From the NCBI GenBank assembly GCA_965233705.1, contig CBDDTF010000001.1:620001-684000 (forward strand): 64,000 nucleotides of DNA, written 5' to 3'. Position 1 is the stretch's first letter. Each line of letters begins with the position of its first letter. This document shows, in pieces, positions 20,291 through 30,700 of this stretch. The notes under the pieces were generated by a model. The model had not been told where the DNA came from. It saw only the letters and a list, made by a program, of their open reading frames with translations, and ran no database searches. A program made the position numbers and the translations under genes. The stretch is from Algihabitans sp965233705 (GTDB lineage: Bacteria > Pseudomonadota > Alphaproteobacteria > Kiloniellales > DSM-21159).

Positions 20291-20324
20291 CGTGCCCCCG
20301 ATCGCGCCCCCGATCGCGCCCGGG
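20291..20324. repeat. Short 12-bp tandem repeat between phaC and the ABC1 kinase
   Basis: CGTGCCCCCGAT then CGCGCCCCCGAT then a partial CGCGCCCGGG. It fills part of the 170-bp gap between phaC and the kinase gene. Confidence 0.55.
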
Positions 20325-20355
20325 TTCACGTCCCCGCTACGCCCCCTCGGCCGGA

Positions 20356-22359
20356 TCAGGCCTGGTGCACGTAGGTGCCGGGGGCCGGCTCCAGCGCCGG
20401 GTAGCCGGCCTCCGGCCGCCCCATCGGCGGCGGCGCGCAGAGGTGGCTCGAATGGCGGGCCAGCCAGGCCGCCCACTCCGGCCACCAGGAGCCACGGTGC
20501 ACCGGCGTCTCGCGCTGCCAGCGCTCGGGGTCCTTGTAGTGCTCCCCGTCGTGCGCGGTGGCGACCTGGTAGATCCGCCGCGGGTGGCCCGGCGGCGTGA
20601 CGATGCCACCGTTGTGGCCGCCCGAGGTCAGCAGGAAGGTGACGTCGGTGTCGACCAGCAGGTGGATCTTGTAGACCGAGCGCCAGGGCGCGACGTGGTC
20701 GCGCTGGGTGCCGACGGCGAAGATCGGCACGTCGATATCGGTCAGCGCCACCGGGCGGTCGCCCACCCGATACTTGCCGCGCGCCAGGCGATTCTCGTGG
20801 AAGAGCTGGTCCAGGTACTCCGAGTGCATGGCGGCCGGCATGCGGGTGGCGTCGTCGTTCCAGGCCATCAGGTCGTTCTTGTCGTCCCGCACCCCGAAGA
20901 AGTACTCGTGCAGCAGCCGCGAGTAGATCAAATCGTTGGGGCGCAGCAACTGAAAGGCGCCGGACATCTGCTTCGTGTCCAGGTAGCCCTGCTGCCACAT
21001 CATGTCCTTGAGGAACGCGAGCTGGCTGGAGTCGATGAACAGGCTGAGCTCGCCCGGCTCGGTGAAGTCGGTCTGCGCCGCCAGCAGGCTCACGGTCTTG
21101 AGCCGCTCGTCGCCGTCGCGCGCCATGGCCGCGGCGGCGATCGACAGTAGGGTGCCGCCCAGGCAATAGCCGAGCGCGTGGGTCCGGGCCTGCGGGCCGC
21201 AGATCGCCTCGATGGCGTCGAGGGCGGCCATGACGCCCAGCTCCAGGTAGTCGTGCATGCCCAGGTGGCGATCGCCGCTGTCCGGGTTCTTCCAGGAGAT
21301 GGCGAAGACGGTGAAGCCCTGCTCCGTCAGGTAGCGGATCAGCGATTTGTGCGGCGAGAGATCGAGAATGTAGTACTTCATGATCCAGGCCGGCACGATC
21401 AGGATCGGTTCGGCCCGCACCTTGTCGGTCCGCGGCGCGTACTGCAGCAGCTCGATCAGGCGGTTGCGGTAGACCACCCGGCCCGGCGTGGCCGCCACCT
21501 CCCGCCCCGGGCGGTATTGCCGCTTGCGCGCCGGCGTCGCTCCGGTCAGGCGGCCCTCCACGTCCTCGGACAGGTTCTGAACGCCGCGCAGCAGATTGGT
21601 GCCGCCCTCCTCCGCCGTCGCCTTCTGCAACACGGGGTTGGTCGCCACGAAGTTGCTCGGCGCCCAGAAGTCGAGCAACTGGCGCACCATGAAGGAGGAG
21701 ACCGCCTCATGATGGGGGGAGACGCCGCGCACGCCGGTCGTCGCCTTTTCCCACCAGCGCTGGGTCAGCAGAAAGTTCTGGACGAAGAGGTTGAAGGGCG
21801 GCTTGGCCCAGGCCTCGTCGTCGAAGCGCTTGTCGCCCTTTTCCGGCGCGATCAGGTCGGCCGTCGGCTGTCCGGTCAGACTGTGGGCGGCGTAGAAGCC
21901 CAGGCGCACCGCCTTGCGCCAGGCATACTGCATCAGCTCGCCCTGCTTGCCGGGGGAGAAGGTCAGGTTGATGGCCCAGTCGGAGAAGGCGCGGTTCAGC
22001 GAGGCCGGAGAGATGCCGCCGGTCAGCCGCGCGAGCGTGGCGTTGACCATGCGGTCGAGATGCTCGGCCGCGAGGTCGTCCTGCTCGTCGGGGTCCGGTG
22101 CCGCCGCCGCGTGATAGGTGTCGCTGGCCGGCGACGGCTGCGGAGTCGGCGGCGCGAGCGCCTCGACGGCGATCCTCTCGACCGGCGACACGGCCTCCGC
22201 CTCGCCCTCCGCCGCTGCCGGCACCTCCTGCGCGGGGCCCCGCGCGACCGCCCGGCCACGGCCCGAAGTCGTGGCGCGCCCGGGCGCCGAAGCGCTGCGC
22301 TTGCGCCCATTGCTGCCGGCGCCCACAGCGGCATCACCCAACGAAGACGGCTTCACCAT
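20356..22359 (-). CDS. phaC: Class I poly(3-hydroxyalkanoate) synthase
   Basis: 667 residues. Polymerises 3-hydroxyacyl-CoA into storage polyester on granules. N-terminal PhaC domain with SDWAINLTFSPGKQ and NPVLQKATAEEGGTNLLRG; lipase-like box GYCLGG near residue 398 with the nucleophilic Cys; catalytic Asp in the AVGTQRDHVAPW region and His in LLTSGGHNGGIV. Class I enzymes are usually near 590 residues; the extra length is an Ala/Pro/Arg-rich N-terminal stretch of about 90 residues. ATG at 22359 (MVKPSS) chosen; earlier in-frame ATGs exist. No phasin or phaR lies next to it. Confidence 0.94.
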   Translation of the reverse strand: MVKPSSLGDAAVGAGSNGRKRSASAPGRATTSGRGRAVARGPAQEVPAAAEGEAEAVSPVERIAVEALAPPTPQPSPASDTYHAAAAPDPDEQDDLAAEHLDRMVNATLARLTGGISPASLNRAFSDWAINLTFSPGKQGELMQYAWRKAVRLGFYAAHSLTGQPTADLIAPEKGDKRFDDEAWAKPPFNLFVQNFLLTQRWWEKATTGVRGVSPHHEAVSSFMVRQLLDFWAPSNFVATNPVLQKATAEEGGTNLLRGVQNLSEDVEGRLTGATPARKRQYRPGREVAATPGRVVYRNRLIELLQYAPRTDKVRAEPILIVPAWIMKYYILDLSPHKSLIRYLTEQGFTVFAISWKNPDSGDRHLGMHDYLELGVMAALDAIEAICGPQARTHALGYCLGGTLLSIAAAAMARDGDERLKTVSLLAAQTDFTEPGELSLFIDSSQLAFLKDMMWQQGYLDTKQMSGAFQLLRPNDLIYSRLLHEYFFGVRDDKNDLMAWNDDATRMPAAMHSEYLDQLFHENRLARGKYRVGDRPVALTDIDVPIFAVGTQRDHVAPWRSVYKIHLLVDTDVTFLLTSGGHNGGIVTPPGHPRRIYQVATAHDGEHYKDPERWQRETPVHRGSWWPEWAAWLARHSSHLCAPPPMGRPEAGYPALEPAPGTYVHQA

Positions 22360-22448
22360 GCTCCCACCTCGCATCCTGACTGGGGACCTTTTGCGCGGCG
22401 TCTGTTCGCACCTGCACAAAAGATTGGATACGAACTTTGTCGGACAGG

Positions 22449-22483
22449 GGTGAAGCTTCGATGAAAGACAGTGGTGAAGCTTC
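22449..22483. repeat. 11-bp direct repeat upstream of phaC
   Basis: GGTGAAGCTTC at 22449 and again at 22473 (24-bp period), with a third partial GTGAAGCT just after. It lies 90-125 bp upstream of the phaC start and could be an operator or chance. Confidence 0.4.
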
Positions 22484-22528
22484 CGTGAAGCTGTACCGCG
22501 AGCTCCGCCGGCGCCAGCTTCGGCCGGG

Positions 22529-24310
22529 TCAGTCGAGCTGTTCGAGCTCGTCGATCATCCCCTCGATCACGCCCAGCCCCTTGCGCCAGAAGGCCGGATC
22601 GGAGGCGTCGAGCCCGAAGGGCGCCAGCAGCTCGCGATGCCGCTTGGTGCCGCCGGCGCGCAGCAGCTCCAGATACTTCTCCGCAAAGCCGGCTTCGGCG
22701 TCCTGGTAGACGGCGTAGAGGGAGTTCACCAAGCAGTCGCCGAAGGCGTAGGCATAGACGTAGAAGGGCACGTGGATGAAGTGCGGGATATAGGCCCAGA
22801 AGACCCGGTAGTCCTCGTCGAAGCGGAAGGCCGGGCCGAGCGACTCCGCCTGGGTGCGCAGCCAGATCTCGCCCAGGTCCTCAGCCAGCAGCTCGCCCTG
22901 CTTGCGCCGGTCGTGCACCTCGGTCTCGAAGCGGTGGAAGGCGATCTGGCGCACCACGGTGTTGAGCATGTCCTCGACCTTGCCAGCCAGCATGATCTTG
23001 CGCCGGGCCGGGTCGCGGGTGCCGCGCAGCAGCGCCTGGAAGGTCAGCATCTCGCCGAACACGCTGGCGGTCTCCGCCAGGGTCAGCGGCGTCATCGACA
23101 TCAGGTGGCCCTGACCGCCGGCCAGCACCTGGTGCACCCCGTGGCCGAGCTCGTGCGCCAGGGTCATCACGTCGCGCACCCGCCCCTGGTAGTTCAGCAG
23201 CAGATAGGGATGCGCGCTGGGCACGGTCGGATGGGCGAAGGCGCCGGAGGCCTTGCCCGGGCGCACCGGTGCGTCGATCCAGGGACGCTCGAAGAAGCGC
23301 CGGCCGACCTCGGCCAACTCCGGCGAGAAGTCGGCGTAGGCGCCGAGCACCGTGTCCTGCGCCTCGGCCCAGGCAATGGTGCGGTCGTCGTCGCCCGGCA
23401 ACGGGGCATTGCGGTCCCAGTAGGGCAGCACCTCCTGGCCCAGCCACCGCGCCTTCAGCGCGTAGTAGCGGTGCGACAGACGCGGATAGGCCGCGGTCAC
23501 CGCCTCGACCAGGGCATCGACCACCTCGTCCTCGACGAAGTTGGCGAGATTGCGCGACGAGACCGGCCGCGCGAAGCCGCGCCACTCGTCCTCGATCGCC
23601 TTGTCCTTGGCCAGGGTGTTGGTGATGTGGGCGAACAGCCGGGCGTTGTCCTTCAACACCTGGGCAAAGCTCTTGGCCGCGCGCTCGCGCACGCCGGGGT
23701 CGTGGTCGCTCAGGCGGTTCAGGATCTCGGCGTTGGTCAGCGCCTCGCCGTCGAGCGGAAAGCGCAGCGCCGCCATGGTCTCGTCGAACAGGCGCGTCCA
23801 GGCGTTGCGGCTGGAGAGCTGCTTTTCGTGCAGCAGCCGCTCGACCTCGTCGCCGAGCTGGTGGGGCCGCAGCGCGCGGATGTCGCGCAGCCAGGGCCGG
23901 TAGCGCGCCAGCTCCGGCGCCTCCAGCCGGCGCTCCAGCTCGGCCTCGTCGAGGCGGTTGAGCTCCAGGGTGAAGAACAGCAGCGCCGAGGAGATCCGCG
24001 TCGCCGCCTCCTGGCAGGCCTGGTAGAAGCGCACGTTGGCGCTGTCGCCCATGTCGCCGGCGTAGACGAGCTGGGCAAAGCTCATCAGCCGCCCGAGTCG
24101 CTCCTCCAGCGCCTCGTAGCGGGCGACGGCCGCGGCCAGCTCGGCACCGGACAGCTCGGCGAGCCGCCCGGCGTGGTCGCCCTGGAAGCCGCGGGCCGCG
24201 GCCTCCAGCGCCGCGATCTCCGCCTGCACCGCGGGATCGTCGCGGCCGGGAAAGAGGTCGCTCAGGTCCCATTCGGGCAGGGTGCCCAGCTTTTCCGCCG
24301 GCTGGCTCAT
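22529..24310 (-). CDS. pepF: Oligoendopeptidase F, M3 family
   Basis: 593 residues. Cytoplasmic zinc metallopeptidase that degrades short peptides. Motifs: LGTLPEWDLSDLFPG at the N-terminus, SSRNLANFV near 230, HPTVPSAHPYLLLNYQGRVRDVMTLAHELGHGVHQ around 360-390 containing HELGH zinc site, and TASVFGEML with the third zinc ligand Glu. Start MSQPAEKLG is preferred to an upstream in-frame ATG. It is divergent from the long-chain acyl-CoA ligase. Confidence 0.94.
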   Translation of the reverse strand: MSQPAEKLGTLPEWDLSDLFPGRDDPAVQAEIAALEAAARGFQGDHAGRLAELSGAELAAAVARYEALEERLGRLMSFAQLVYAGDMGDSANVRFYQACQEAATRISSALLFFTLELNRLDEAELERRLEAPELARYRPWLRDIRALRPHQLGDEVERLLHEKQLSSRNAWTRLFDETMAALRFPLDGEALTNAEILNRLSDHDPGVRERAAKSFAQVLKDNARLFAHITNTLAKDKAIEDEWRGFARPVSSRNLANFVEDEVVDALVEAVTAAYPRLSHRYYALKARWLGQEVLPYWDRNAPLPGDDDRTIAWAEAQDTVLGAYADFSPELAEVGRRFFERPWIDAPVRPGKASGAFAHPTVPSAHPYLLLNYQGRVRDVMTLAHELGHGVHQVLAGGQGHLMSMTPLTLAETASVFGEMLTFQALLRGTRDPARRKIMLAGKVEDMLNTVVRQIAFHRFETEVHDRRKQGELLAEDLGEIWLRTQAESLGPAFRFDEDYRVFWAYIPHFIHVPFYVYAYAFGDCLVNSLYAVYQDAEAGFAEKYLELLRAGGTKRHRELLAPFGLDASDPAFWRKGLGVIEGMIDELEQLD

Positions 24311-24465
24311 GGGTTTCTCCCTATCTCCCTGATAGTCTGCTTGAATTGTCGGGTCCAAGGCGCATCTATGCGCCAGCCTTCCACTCGGGGAAGCGGGCCG
24401 CGCCCGCCCGGTCCGGACACATCAAGAGATAAGGGGCGCGACGGAAAATGGGAGGGGCGACGGCC

Positions 24466-26298
24466 ATGGACTACGCGGCCTGGAACAATCTCTGCGAACT
24501 CTTCTTTCACCAGGCGCGCACGCACAAGAACCAGAACTTCCTCTGGGCCAAGCGCGACGGCCGCTGGCAGCCCTGGACCTGGGGCGAGGTGGACCAAGCG
24601 GTGCGCGACCTGTCGCGCGGCCTGCGCGCGCTGGGCGTCAAGCCCGGCGACCGCATCGTCATCGTCGCGGAGAACCGCCCGGAATGGATGGTCTGCGACC
24701 TGGCGATCATGGCCTGCGGCGCGATCACCGTGCCCGCCTACACCACCAACACCGAGAGCGACCACCGCCATATCCTGACCGACAGCGGCGCGGTCGGCGC
24801 CGTCGTCTCCGGCCCGGCGATGGCCAAGACCCTGCTGCCGGCCGCGCAGAAGGCGCCGGCCTGCAAGTGGCTGCTGTCGATGACCCCGCTGGACATGAAG
24901 CAGTCGAGCGTCCTGTCCTACCAGGACTGGGAGGAGGTGCTGGGCCAGGGCCGCCGGCTCAACGACGACGTCGAGGAGCGGGTCGCCGAGATCCGCCGGG
25001 ACGAGGTCTGCTGCTTCATCTACACCTCCGGCACCGGCGGCACGCCCAAGGGGGTGATGCTGACCCACGGCAACCTGCTGTGCAACTGCATGGGCGCCCA
25101 CGACCTGCTGGCGGAATGCGCCCTGGAGGGCGAGGAGCGCTTCCTCTCCTTCCTGCCGCTGTCGCACTCCTACGAGCACACCTGCGGCCAGTTCTTCCCC
25201 ATCGCGATCAACGCGCAGATCTACTACGCCGAGGGCGTGGAGCAGCTTCTCGGCAATCTGGCCGAGGTGCGCCCGACCATCATGACGGCGGTGCCGCGAC
25301 TCTACGAGTCGATCCATCAGCGAATCCGCGCCGGGCTGCGCAAGCAGTCGCCCTTCAAGCAGAAGCTCTTCGCCAAGACCGAGGCGCTGGGGCGCAAGCG
25401 CTATCACGACCCCAAGAGCCTGAGCCTGTGGGAGCGGCTGATCGACCTGCTGCTCGACCGGCTGGTGCGCGACAAGGTGCGCGGCCGCTTCGGCGGCCGG
25501 CTGAAGGCGATGATCTCCGGCGGCGCAGCGCTCAATCCGGACATCGGCATTTTCTTCACCGCGCTGGGGCTGCGCGTGCTGCAGGGCTACGGCCAGACCG
25601 AGGCGGCGCCGGTGGTCGCCTGCAACCGCCCCAACCGGATCAAGATGGAGACGGTCGGCCCGCCGCTGAAGGGCGTCGAGGTGCGCATCGCCGAGGACGG
25701 CGAGATCCTGGTGCGCGGCGAGCTGGTGATGAAAGGCTACTGGAACAATCACGAGGTCACGCAGGAGGCGATCCGCGACGGCTGGCTGCACACCGGCGAC
25801 ATCGGCGAGATCGACGCCGACGGCTTCATCCGCATCACCGACCGCAAGAAGGACATCGTCGTGCTGTCCGGCGGCGACAACGTCTCGCCGGCCCGGGTCG
25901 AGGGGTTCCTGACGCTGCAGCCGGAGATCAACCAGGCCATGGTGATGGGCGACAAGCGCCCGCACCTGGTCGGCCTGCTGGTGCCCGACCAGGACTGGAT
26001 GCTGCGCTGGGCCCGCGAGCAGGGCAAGAGCCACGAGCTGGCCCAACTCGCCGAGGACGACGACTTCCGCAAGGCGCTGCGCGCGGTGGTCGAGCGGGTC
26101 AACGCCCAGGTCGCCACGTTGGAGAAGGTGCGCCGCTTCGCGGTCGCCGAGGAGCCCTTCACGGTCGAGAACCACATGATGACGCCGACGATGAAAATTC
26201 GCCGTCACGTCATCAAGCAGCAGTACGGCGCGCTGCTCGATGCGCTCTACGAGACGAAAGGCGCCCGCGCCAAGGGCGAGGCCGCGGCGGGCGGCTGA
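24466..26298 (+). CDS. Long-chain fatty acid-CoA ligase
   Basis: 610 residues. AMP-binding family: YTSGTGGTPKGVMLTHGN near residue 186 (note GT-GG in place of the usual GTTG), LPLSHSYEHT near 227, GYGQTEAAPV near 378, GWLHTGDIGEID near 440, DRKKDIVVLSGG near 458. The length and the insert around residues 285-345 match eukaryote-type long-chain ligases (FAA1-like). ATG at 24466 follows GGGAGGGG. Its 3' end faces the epimerase gene across a 12-bp tandem repeat. Confidence 0.9.
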   Translation: MDYAAWNNLCELFFHQARTHKNQNFLWAKRDGRWQPWTWGEVDQAVRDLSRGLRALGVKPGDRIVIVAENRPEWMVCDLAIMACGAITVPAYTTNTESDHRHILTDSGAVGAVVSGPAMAKTLLPAAQKAPACKWLLSMTPLDMKQSSVLSYQDWEEVLGQGRRLNDDVEERVAEIRRDEVCCFIYTSGTGGTPKGVMLTHGNLLCNCMGAHDLLAECALEGEERFLSFLPLSHSYEHTCGQFFPIAINAQIYYAEGVEQLLGNLAEVRPTIMTAVPRLYESIHQRIRAGLRKQSPFKQKLFAKTEALGRKRYHDPKSLSLWERLIDLLLDRLVRDKVRGRFGGRLKAMISGGAALNPDIGIFFTALGLRVLQGYGQTEAAPVVACNRPNRIKMETVGPPLKGVEVRIAEDGEILVRGELVMKGYWNNHEVTQEAIRDGWLHTGDIGEIDADGFIRITDRKKDIVVLSGGDNVSPARVEGFLTLQPEINQAMVMGDKRPHLVGLLVPDQDWMLRWAREQGKSHELAQLAEDDDFRKALRAVVERVNAQVATLEKVRRFAVAEEPFTVENHMMTPTMKIRRHVIKQQYGALLDALYETKGARAKGEAAAGG

Positions 26299-26306
26299 CG
26301 CCACCG

Positions 26307-26342
26307 CCACCGCCCCTGTCACCGCCCCTGCCACCGCCCCTG
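26307..26342. repeat. 12-bp tandem repeat, 3 copies
   Basis: CCACCGCCCCTG, TCACCGCCCCTG, CCACCGCCCCTG, starting 9 bp after the acyl-CoA ligase stop, between convergent genes. Confidence 0.8.
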
Positions 26343-26380
26343 CCCCCGCCTCGACCGGCCGGCGCGCGGGCGTGCGCGGC

Positions 26381-27376
26381 TCAGGCCGCCGAGGTGAAGC
26401 GCCCGGCGCGCCAGTCGCGCAGCCAGTCGACGAAGCGCGCCAGCCCGGTCTCGATGTCGGTGGTCGGCCGGAAGCCGAGGTCGCGCTGCGCGGCGTCGAT
26501 ATCGGCATAGGTCGCCTGAACGTCGCCCGGCTGCATCTCGCGCAGGCGCTTGTCGGCGGCGCGCCCGAGCAAGCGCTCCAGCACCTCGACGAAGTGCAGC
26601 AGCGGCTCGGGCCTGTTGTTGCCCAGGTTGTAGAGCGCGAAGGGCGGCCCCTCGCCGGCCCGCGGCGGGCGGTCGAGCGCCGCCAGCACGCCGGCCACCA
26701 CGTCGTCGATGTAGGTGAAGTCGCGGCGCATGTCGCCGCCGTTGAAGATCTCGATCGGCTGGCCGTCGAGGATCTTCTCGGCGAAGCTCCAGTAGGCCAT
26801 GTCCGGCCGCCCCCAGGGGCCGTAGACCGTGAAGAAGCGCAGCCCGGTCAGCGGCAGGCCGTGCAGGTGGGCGTAGGTGTGGGCCAGCAGCTCGGCCGCC
26901 CGCTTGCTGGCGGCATAGACGGAAACCGGGCGGTCGACCCGATCCTCGACCGAAAAGGGCAGCTTCTCGTTGGCGCCATAGACCGAGGAGGTGCTGGCGA
27001 AGACCAGGTGCGCGAGCCGTGGCAGCCGCAGCGCCGCCTCCTGCACCGTGAGCTGGCCGAGGGTGTTGGCCTGAAGATAGGCGTAGGGGTCCTTGAGCGA
27101 GTAGCGCACGCCGGCCTGGGCGGCCAGGTGGGCGATGGCGGTGATCTCCGGATGCGCCTCGACGAAGGGGATCAACGCGTCGCGCGCCGAGACATCCAGC
27201 CGGGTGAAAGCGAAGCCGGAGTCTCCGGCGAGCTGCGCCAGGCGGGCGCGCTTCAGCGCCGGGTCGTAGTAGGCGTTGAGCGTGTCGACGCCGATCACCG
27301 GCCGCCCCGCCGCGCGCAGCGCGCGGGTGACGTGAAACCCGATGAAGCCGGCCGCGCCGGTAACCAGAACCGTCAT
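26381..27376 (-). CDS. NAD-dependent sugar-nucleotide epimerase (UDP-glucuronate 4-epimerase-like)
   Basis: 331 residues. Extended SDR: TGAAGFIGFH at 6-15, HLAAQAGVRYS near 85, catalytic Ser-Ser in FASTSSVYG near 125, YAASK near 154, and RFFTVYGPWGRPDMA near 179, wording typical of UDP-glucuronate 4-epimerases. Such enzymes supply UDP-galacturonate for surface polysaccharide. No glycosyltransferases are next to it, so this is a lone gene in the window. Start ATG is the only plausible one. Confidence 0.9.
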   Translation of the reverse strand: MTVLVTGAAGFIGFHVTRALRAAGRPVIGVDTLNAYYDPALKRARLAQLAGDSGFAFTRLDVSARDALIPFVEAHPEITAIAHLAAQAGVRYSLKDPYAYLQANTLGQLTVQEAALRLPRLAHLVFASTSSVYGANEKLPFSVEDRVDRPVSVYAASKRAAELLAHTYAHLHGLPLTGLRFFTVYGPWGRPDMAYWSFAEKILDGQPIEIFNGGDMRRDFTYIDDVVAGVLAALDRPPRAGEGPPFALYNLGNNRPEPLLHFVEVLERLLGRAADKRLREMQPGDVQATYADIDAAQRDLGFRPTTDIETGLARFVDWLRDWRAGRFTSAA

Positions 27377-27723
27377 CTCGCCCTTCGCCCAGATCAGCCA
27401 CTATCACCCCCCCCTATATCCGCTTCCGGCCGCGGATGCATCCCTGCAGCCGTGACGCCGCGGCGCTGCAACGGCCCCACCACCACAAAGGTTATGGAAA
27501 CGCGCCCTCTCGACAAATAGGTCAGTATTCATTACCTTTTTTCCGATCGGTGCCGGTGCCAGATTCCGAGAATCACCGGGCCAAGGCCACGACGTGACGT
27601 CGTGCCGGGAGATTTCGCCGCGCCAGCCCTGGAAGAACGGCAGCAAGCCGCAGCGGGCAGGCGTCGGGCGAAGGCCGCGCCAGCCGCGGCGTACCGGCGC
27701 TTCAAGGGAGGATGCGACGAGAG
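27377..27723. other. 347-bp divergent intergenic region, epimerase / ferredoxin oxidoreductase
   Basis: Contains no gene. An AT-richer patch at about 27485-27545 (TAGGTCAGTATTCATTACC) is the likeliest promoter zone for the rightward gene; TCGACA and TACCTT 17 bp apart are a weak candidate. An interrupted palindrome lies at 27588-27604. Confidence 0.5.
27588..27604. promoter_or_regulatory. 17-bp palindrome, candidate operator
   Basis: CACGACGT-G-ACGTCGTG, perfect 8-bp arms around one base, about 120 bp before the oxidoreductase start. It is downstream of the AT-rich patch, where a repressor site could block transcription. Confidence 0.4.
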
Positions 27724-30700
27724 ATGCCTGATGCCTCGGTCAAGCTCGACGACAAGTACACGCTGGACTCGGGCCGGATCATTCTGACCGGCACCCAGGC
27801 GCTGGTGCGCCTGCCGATGATGCAGCGCCAGCGCGACGCCGCCCAGGGCCTGAACACCGCCGCCTTCGTCTCCGGCTATCGCGGCTCGCCCCTCGGCGGT
27901 CTCGACCAGCAGCTCTGGAAGGCGCGCAAGTACCTGGCCGAGAACCACATCCAGTTCCAGCCGGGGGTCAACGAGGACCTGGCCGCGACCGCCGTCTGGG
28001 GCTCGCAGCAGACCGGCCTGTTCGGCGACAGCAAGTACGACGGCGTCTACGCCATGTGGTACGGCAAGGGCCCCGGCGTGGACCGCTCGGGCGATGTCTT
28101 CCGCCACGGCAACTTCGCCGGCAGCCACCCCAACGGCGGCGTGCTGCTGCTGGCCGGCGACGACCACGCGGCCAAGTCCTCGACCACCGCGCACCAGTGC
28201 GAACACGCCTTCATGGACACCATGATCCCGGTGCTCAATCCGGCCGGTGTCCAGGAGTTCCTCGACCTCGGCCTCTACGGCTGGGCGCTCAGCCGCTATT
28301 CCGGCTGCTGGGTCGGCTTCAAGACGATCACCGAGACGGTGGACGCCACCGCCAGCGTCTACGTCGACCCCAACCGCATTCAGATCGTCACGCCCGACGA
28401 CTTCGAGATGCCGCCCGGCGGCCTCAACATCCGCTGGCCCGACCCGGTGCTGGCCGCCGAGGAGCGCCACCACCGCTTCAAGCTCTACGCCGCGCTCGCC
28501 TTCGCCCGGGCCAACAAGCTGGACCGCGTGGTGCGCGACTCGCCTAAGCGGCGCTTCGGCATCATCACCGCCGGCAAGGCCTACCTGGACACCATGCAGG
28601 CCCTCGAGGACCTGGGCATCGACGAGAAGATGGCCGCCGACCTGGGTCTGGCGGTCTACAAGGTGGGCATGTCCTGGCCGCTGGAGCCGAGCGGCATCCG
28701 CGCCTTCGCCCAAGGGCTGGACGAGATCCTGATCGTCGAGGAAAAGCGCGCGGTCATCGAGAACCAGGTCAAGGAGCAGCTCTACAACTGGCAGGCCGGG
28801 CAGCGCCCGCGCATCGTCGGCAAGTTCGACCGCGACTACCCCGACGAGCCGGCGGGCATGCAGATTCCGAGCTACTCGGAGATCAACCCCGGCCTGGTCG
28901 CCCAGGCGCTGGCCCGCCTGCTGGAGCGGCACGAGGTGCTGCCCGAGGCCCAGCGCGAGCGCGCCCGGTTCATCGCCCGCAAGGACAAGGCCAAGGCCGC
29001 CGGCGCCAAGGCGCCGATCGAGCGGGTGCCCTACTTCTGCTCGGGCTGCCCGCACAACACCTCCACCAAGCTGCCCGAGGGCAGCCGTGCCCTGGCCGGG
29101 ATCGGCTGCCACTACATGGCGCAGTGGATGGACCGCAACACCGAGACCTTCACCCAGATGGGCGGCGAAGGCGTGCCCTGGGTCGGCCAGGCGCCCTTCG
29201 TGACCACCGAGCACGTCTTCGCCAACCTGGGCGACGGCACCTACTTCCACTCCGGCATCCTGGCGGTGCGCGCCGCCGTCGCCGCCGGCGTCAACATCAC
29301 CTACAAGATCCTCTACAACGACGCGGTCGCCATGACCGGCGGCCAGCCGGTCGACGGCCCGCTGGACCCGGCGATGATCACCCGTCAGCTCTACGCCGAG
29401 GGCGTGAAGAAGATCGTCGTGGTCTCCGACGAGCCGGACAAGTACCCGATCGGCACCGAGTGGGCGCCCGGCATCGAGATCGAGCACCGCGACCACCTGG
29501 AGCGGGTGCAGAAGGACCTGCGCGCCACGCCCGGGGTGACCGCCCTCGTCTACGACCAGACCTGCGCGGCGGAAAAGCGCCGCCGGCGCAAGCGCGGGCT
29601 CTACCCCGACCCGCCCAAGCGCGTGTTCATCAACGACGCGGTCTGCGAGGGCTGCGGCGACTGCTCGGTCAAGTCCAACTGCGTCTCCGTGGTGCCGCAG
29701 GAGACCGAGTTCGGGACCAAGCGCAAGATCGACCAGTCGAGCTGCAACAAGGACTTCTCCTGCCTCAAGGGCTTCTGCCCCAGCTTCGTGACGGTACACG
29801 GCGCCGAGCTGCGCAAGGGGGGCGGCAAGGCCGCCGAGACGGGCCCCGGCAGCGGACACGCCGCCACGGCCGACTGGCCCGCGCTGCCCGAGCCCGAGCT
29901 GCCGGCCCTGGAGCAGCCCTACGGCATTCTCATCACCGGCGTCGGCGGCACCGGCGTGGTCACCATCGGCGCGCTGCTCGGCATGGCCGCCCACATCGAG
30001 GGCAAGGGGGTCAGCGTGCTCGACATGGCCGGCCTGGCCCAGAAGGGCGGCGCCGTGACCAGCCACGTGCGCCTGGGCCGGCGGCCCGAGGACCTGCACG
30101 CCGTGCGCATCTCCGCCGGCGGCGCCGACCTGCTGCTCGGCTGCGACCTGGTGGTGGCGAGCAGCGCCGATACCCTGAGCAAGGTGAGCGCCGGCGCGAC
30201 CCGTGCGATCGTCAACAGCCACGAGACCGTGACCGGCGACTTCACCCGCCGCTCGACCACCTACAGCTTCCCGACCCAGGCGCTGGTGCACACCATTCAG
30301 GACGCCGTGGGCGGCGAGGCCGCGGACTTCATCGAGGCCAACGCCATCGCCGAGGCGCTGATGGGCGACACGATCGCCTCGAACCTCTTCATGCTGGGTT
30401 ATGCTTGGCAGAAGGGCCTGGTGCCGCTGAGCCGCGAGTCGATCGCGCAGGCGATCGAGCTGAACGGCGTGGCCGTGGACTTCAACATGCAGGCCTTCGT
30501 CTGGGGCCGGCGGGCGGCCGCCGACCTCAAGGCGGTCAGCGAGGTGGCGCTGCCCGAGGCGACGCCGGCCGAGCTGACCACCCACGAGGCGGCGGCGCCG
30601 GAAAGCCTGGAGGCGCTGGTCGCGCGCCGGGCCGACGACCTGACCGGCTACCAGAACGCCGCCTACGCCCAGCGCTACCGCGACCTGGTCGCGCTGGCCC

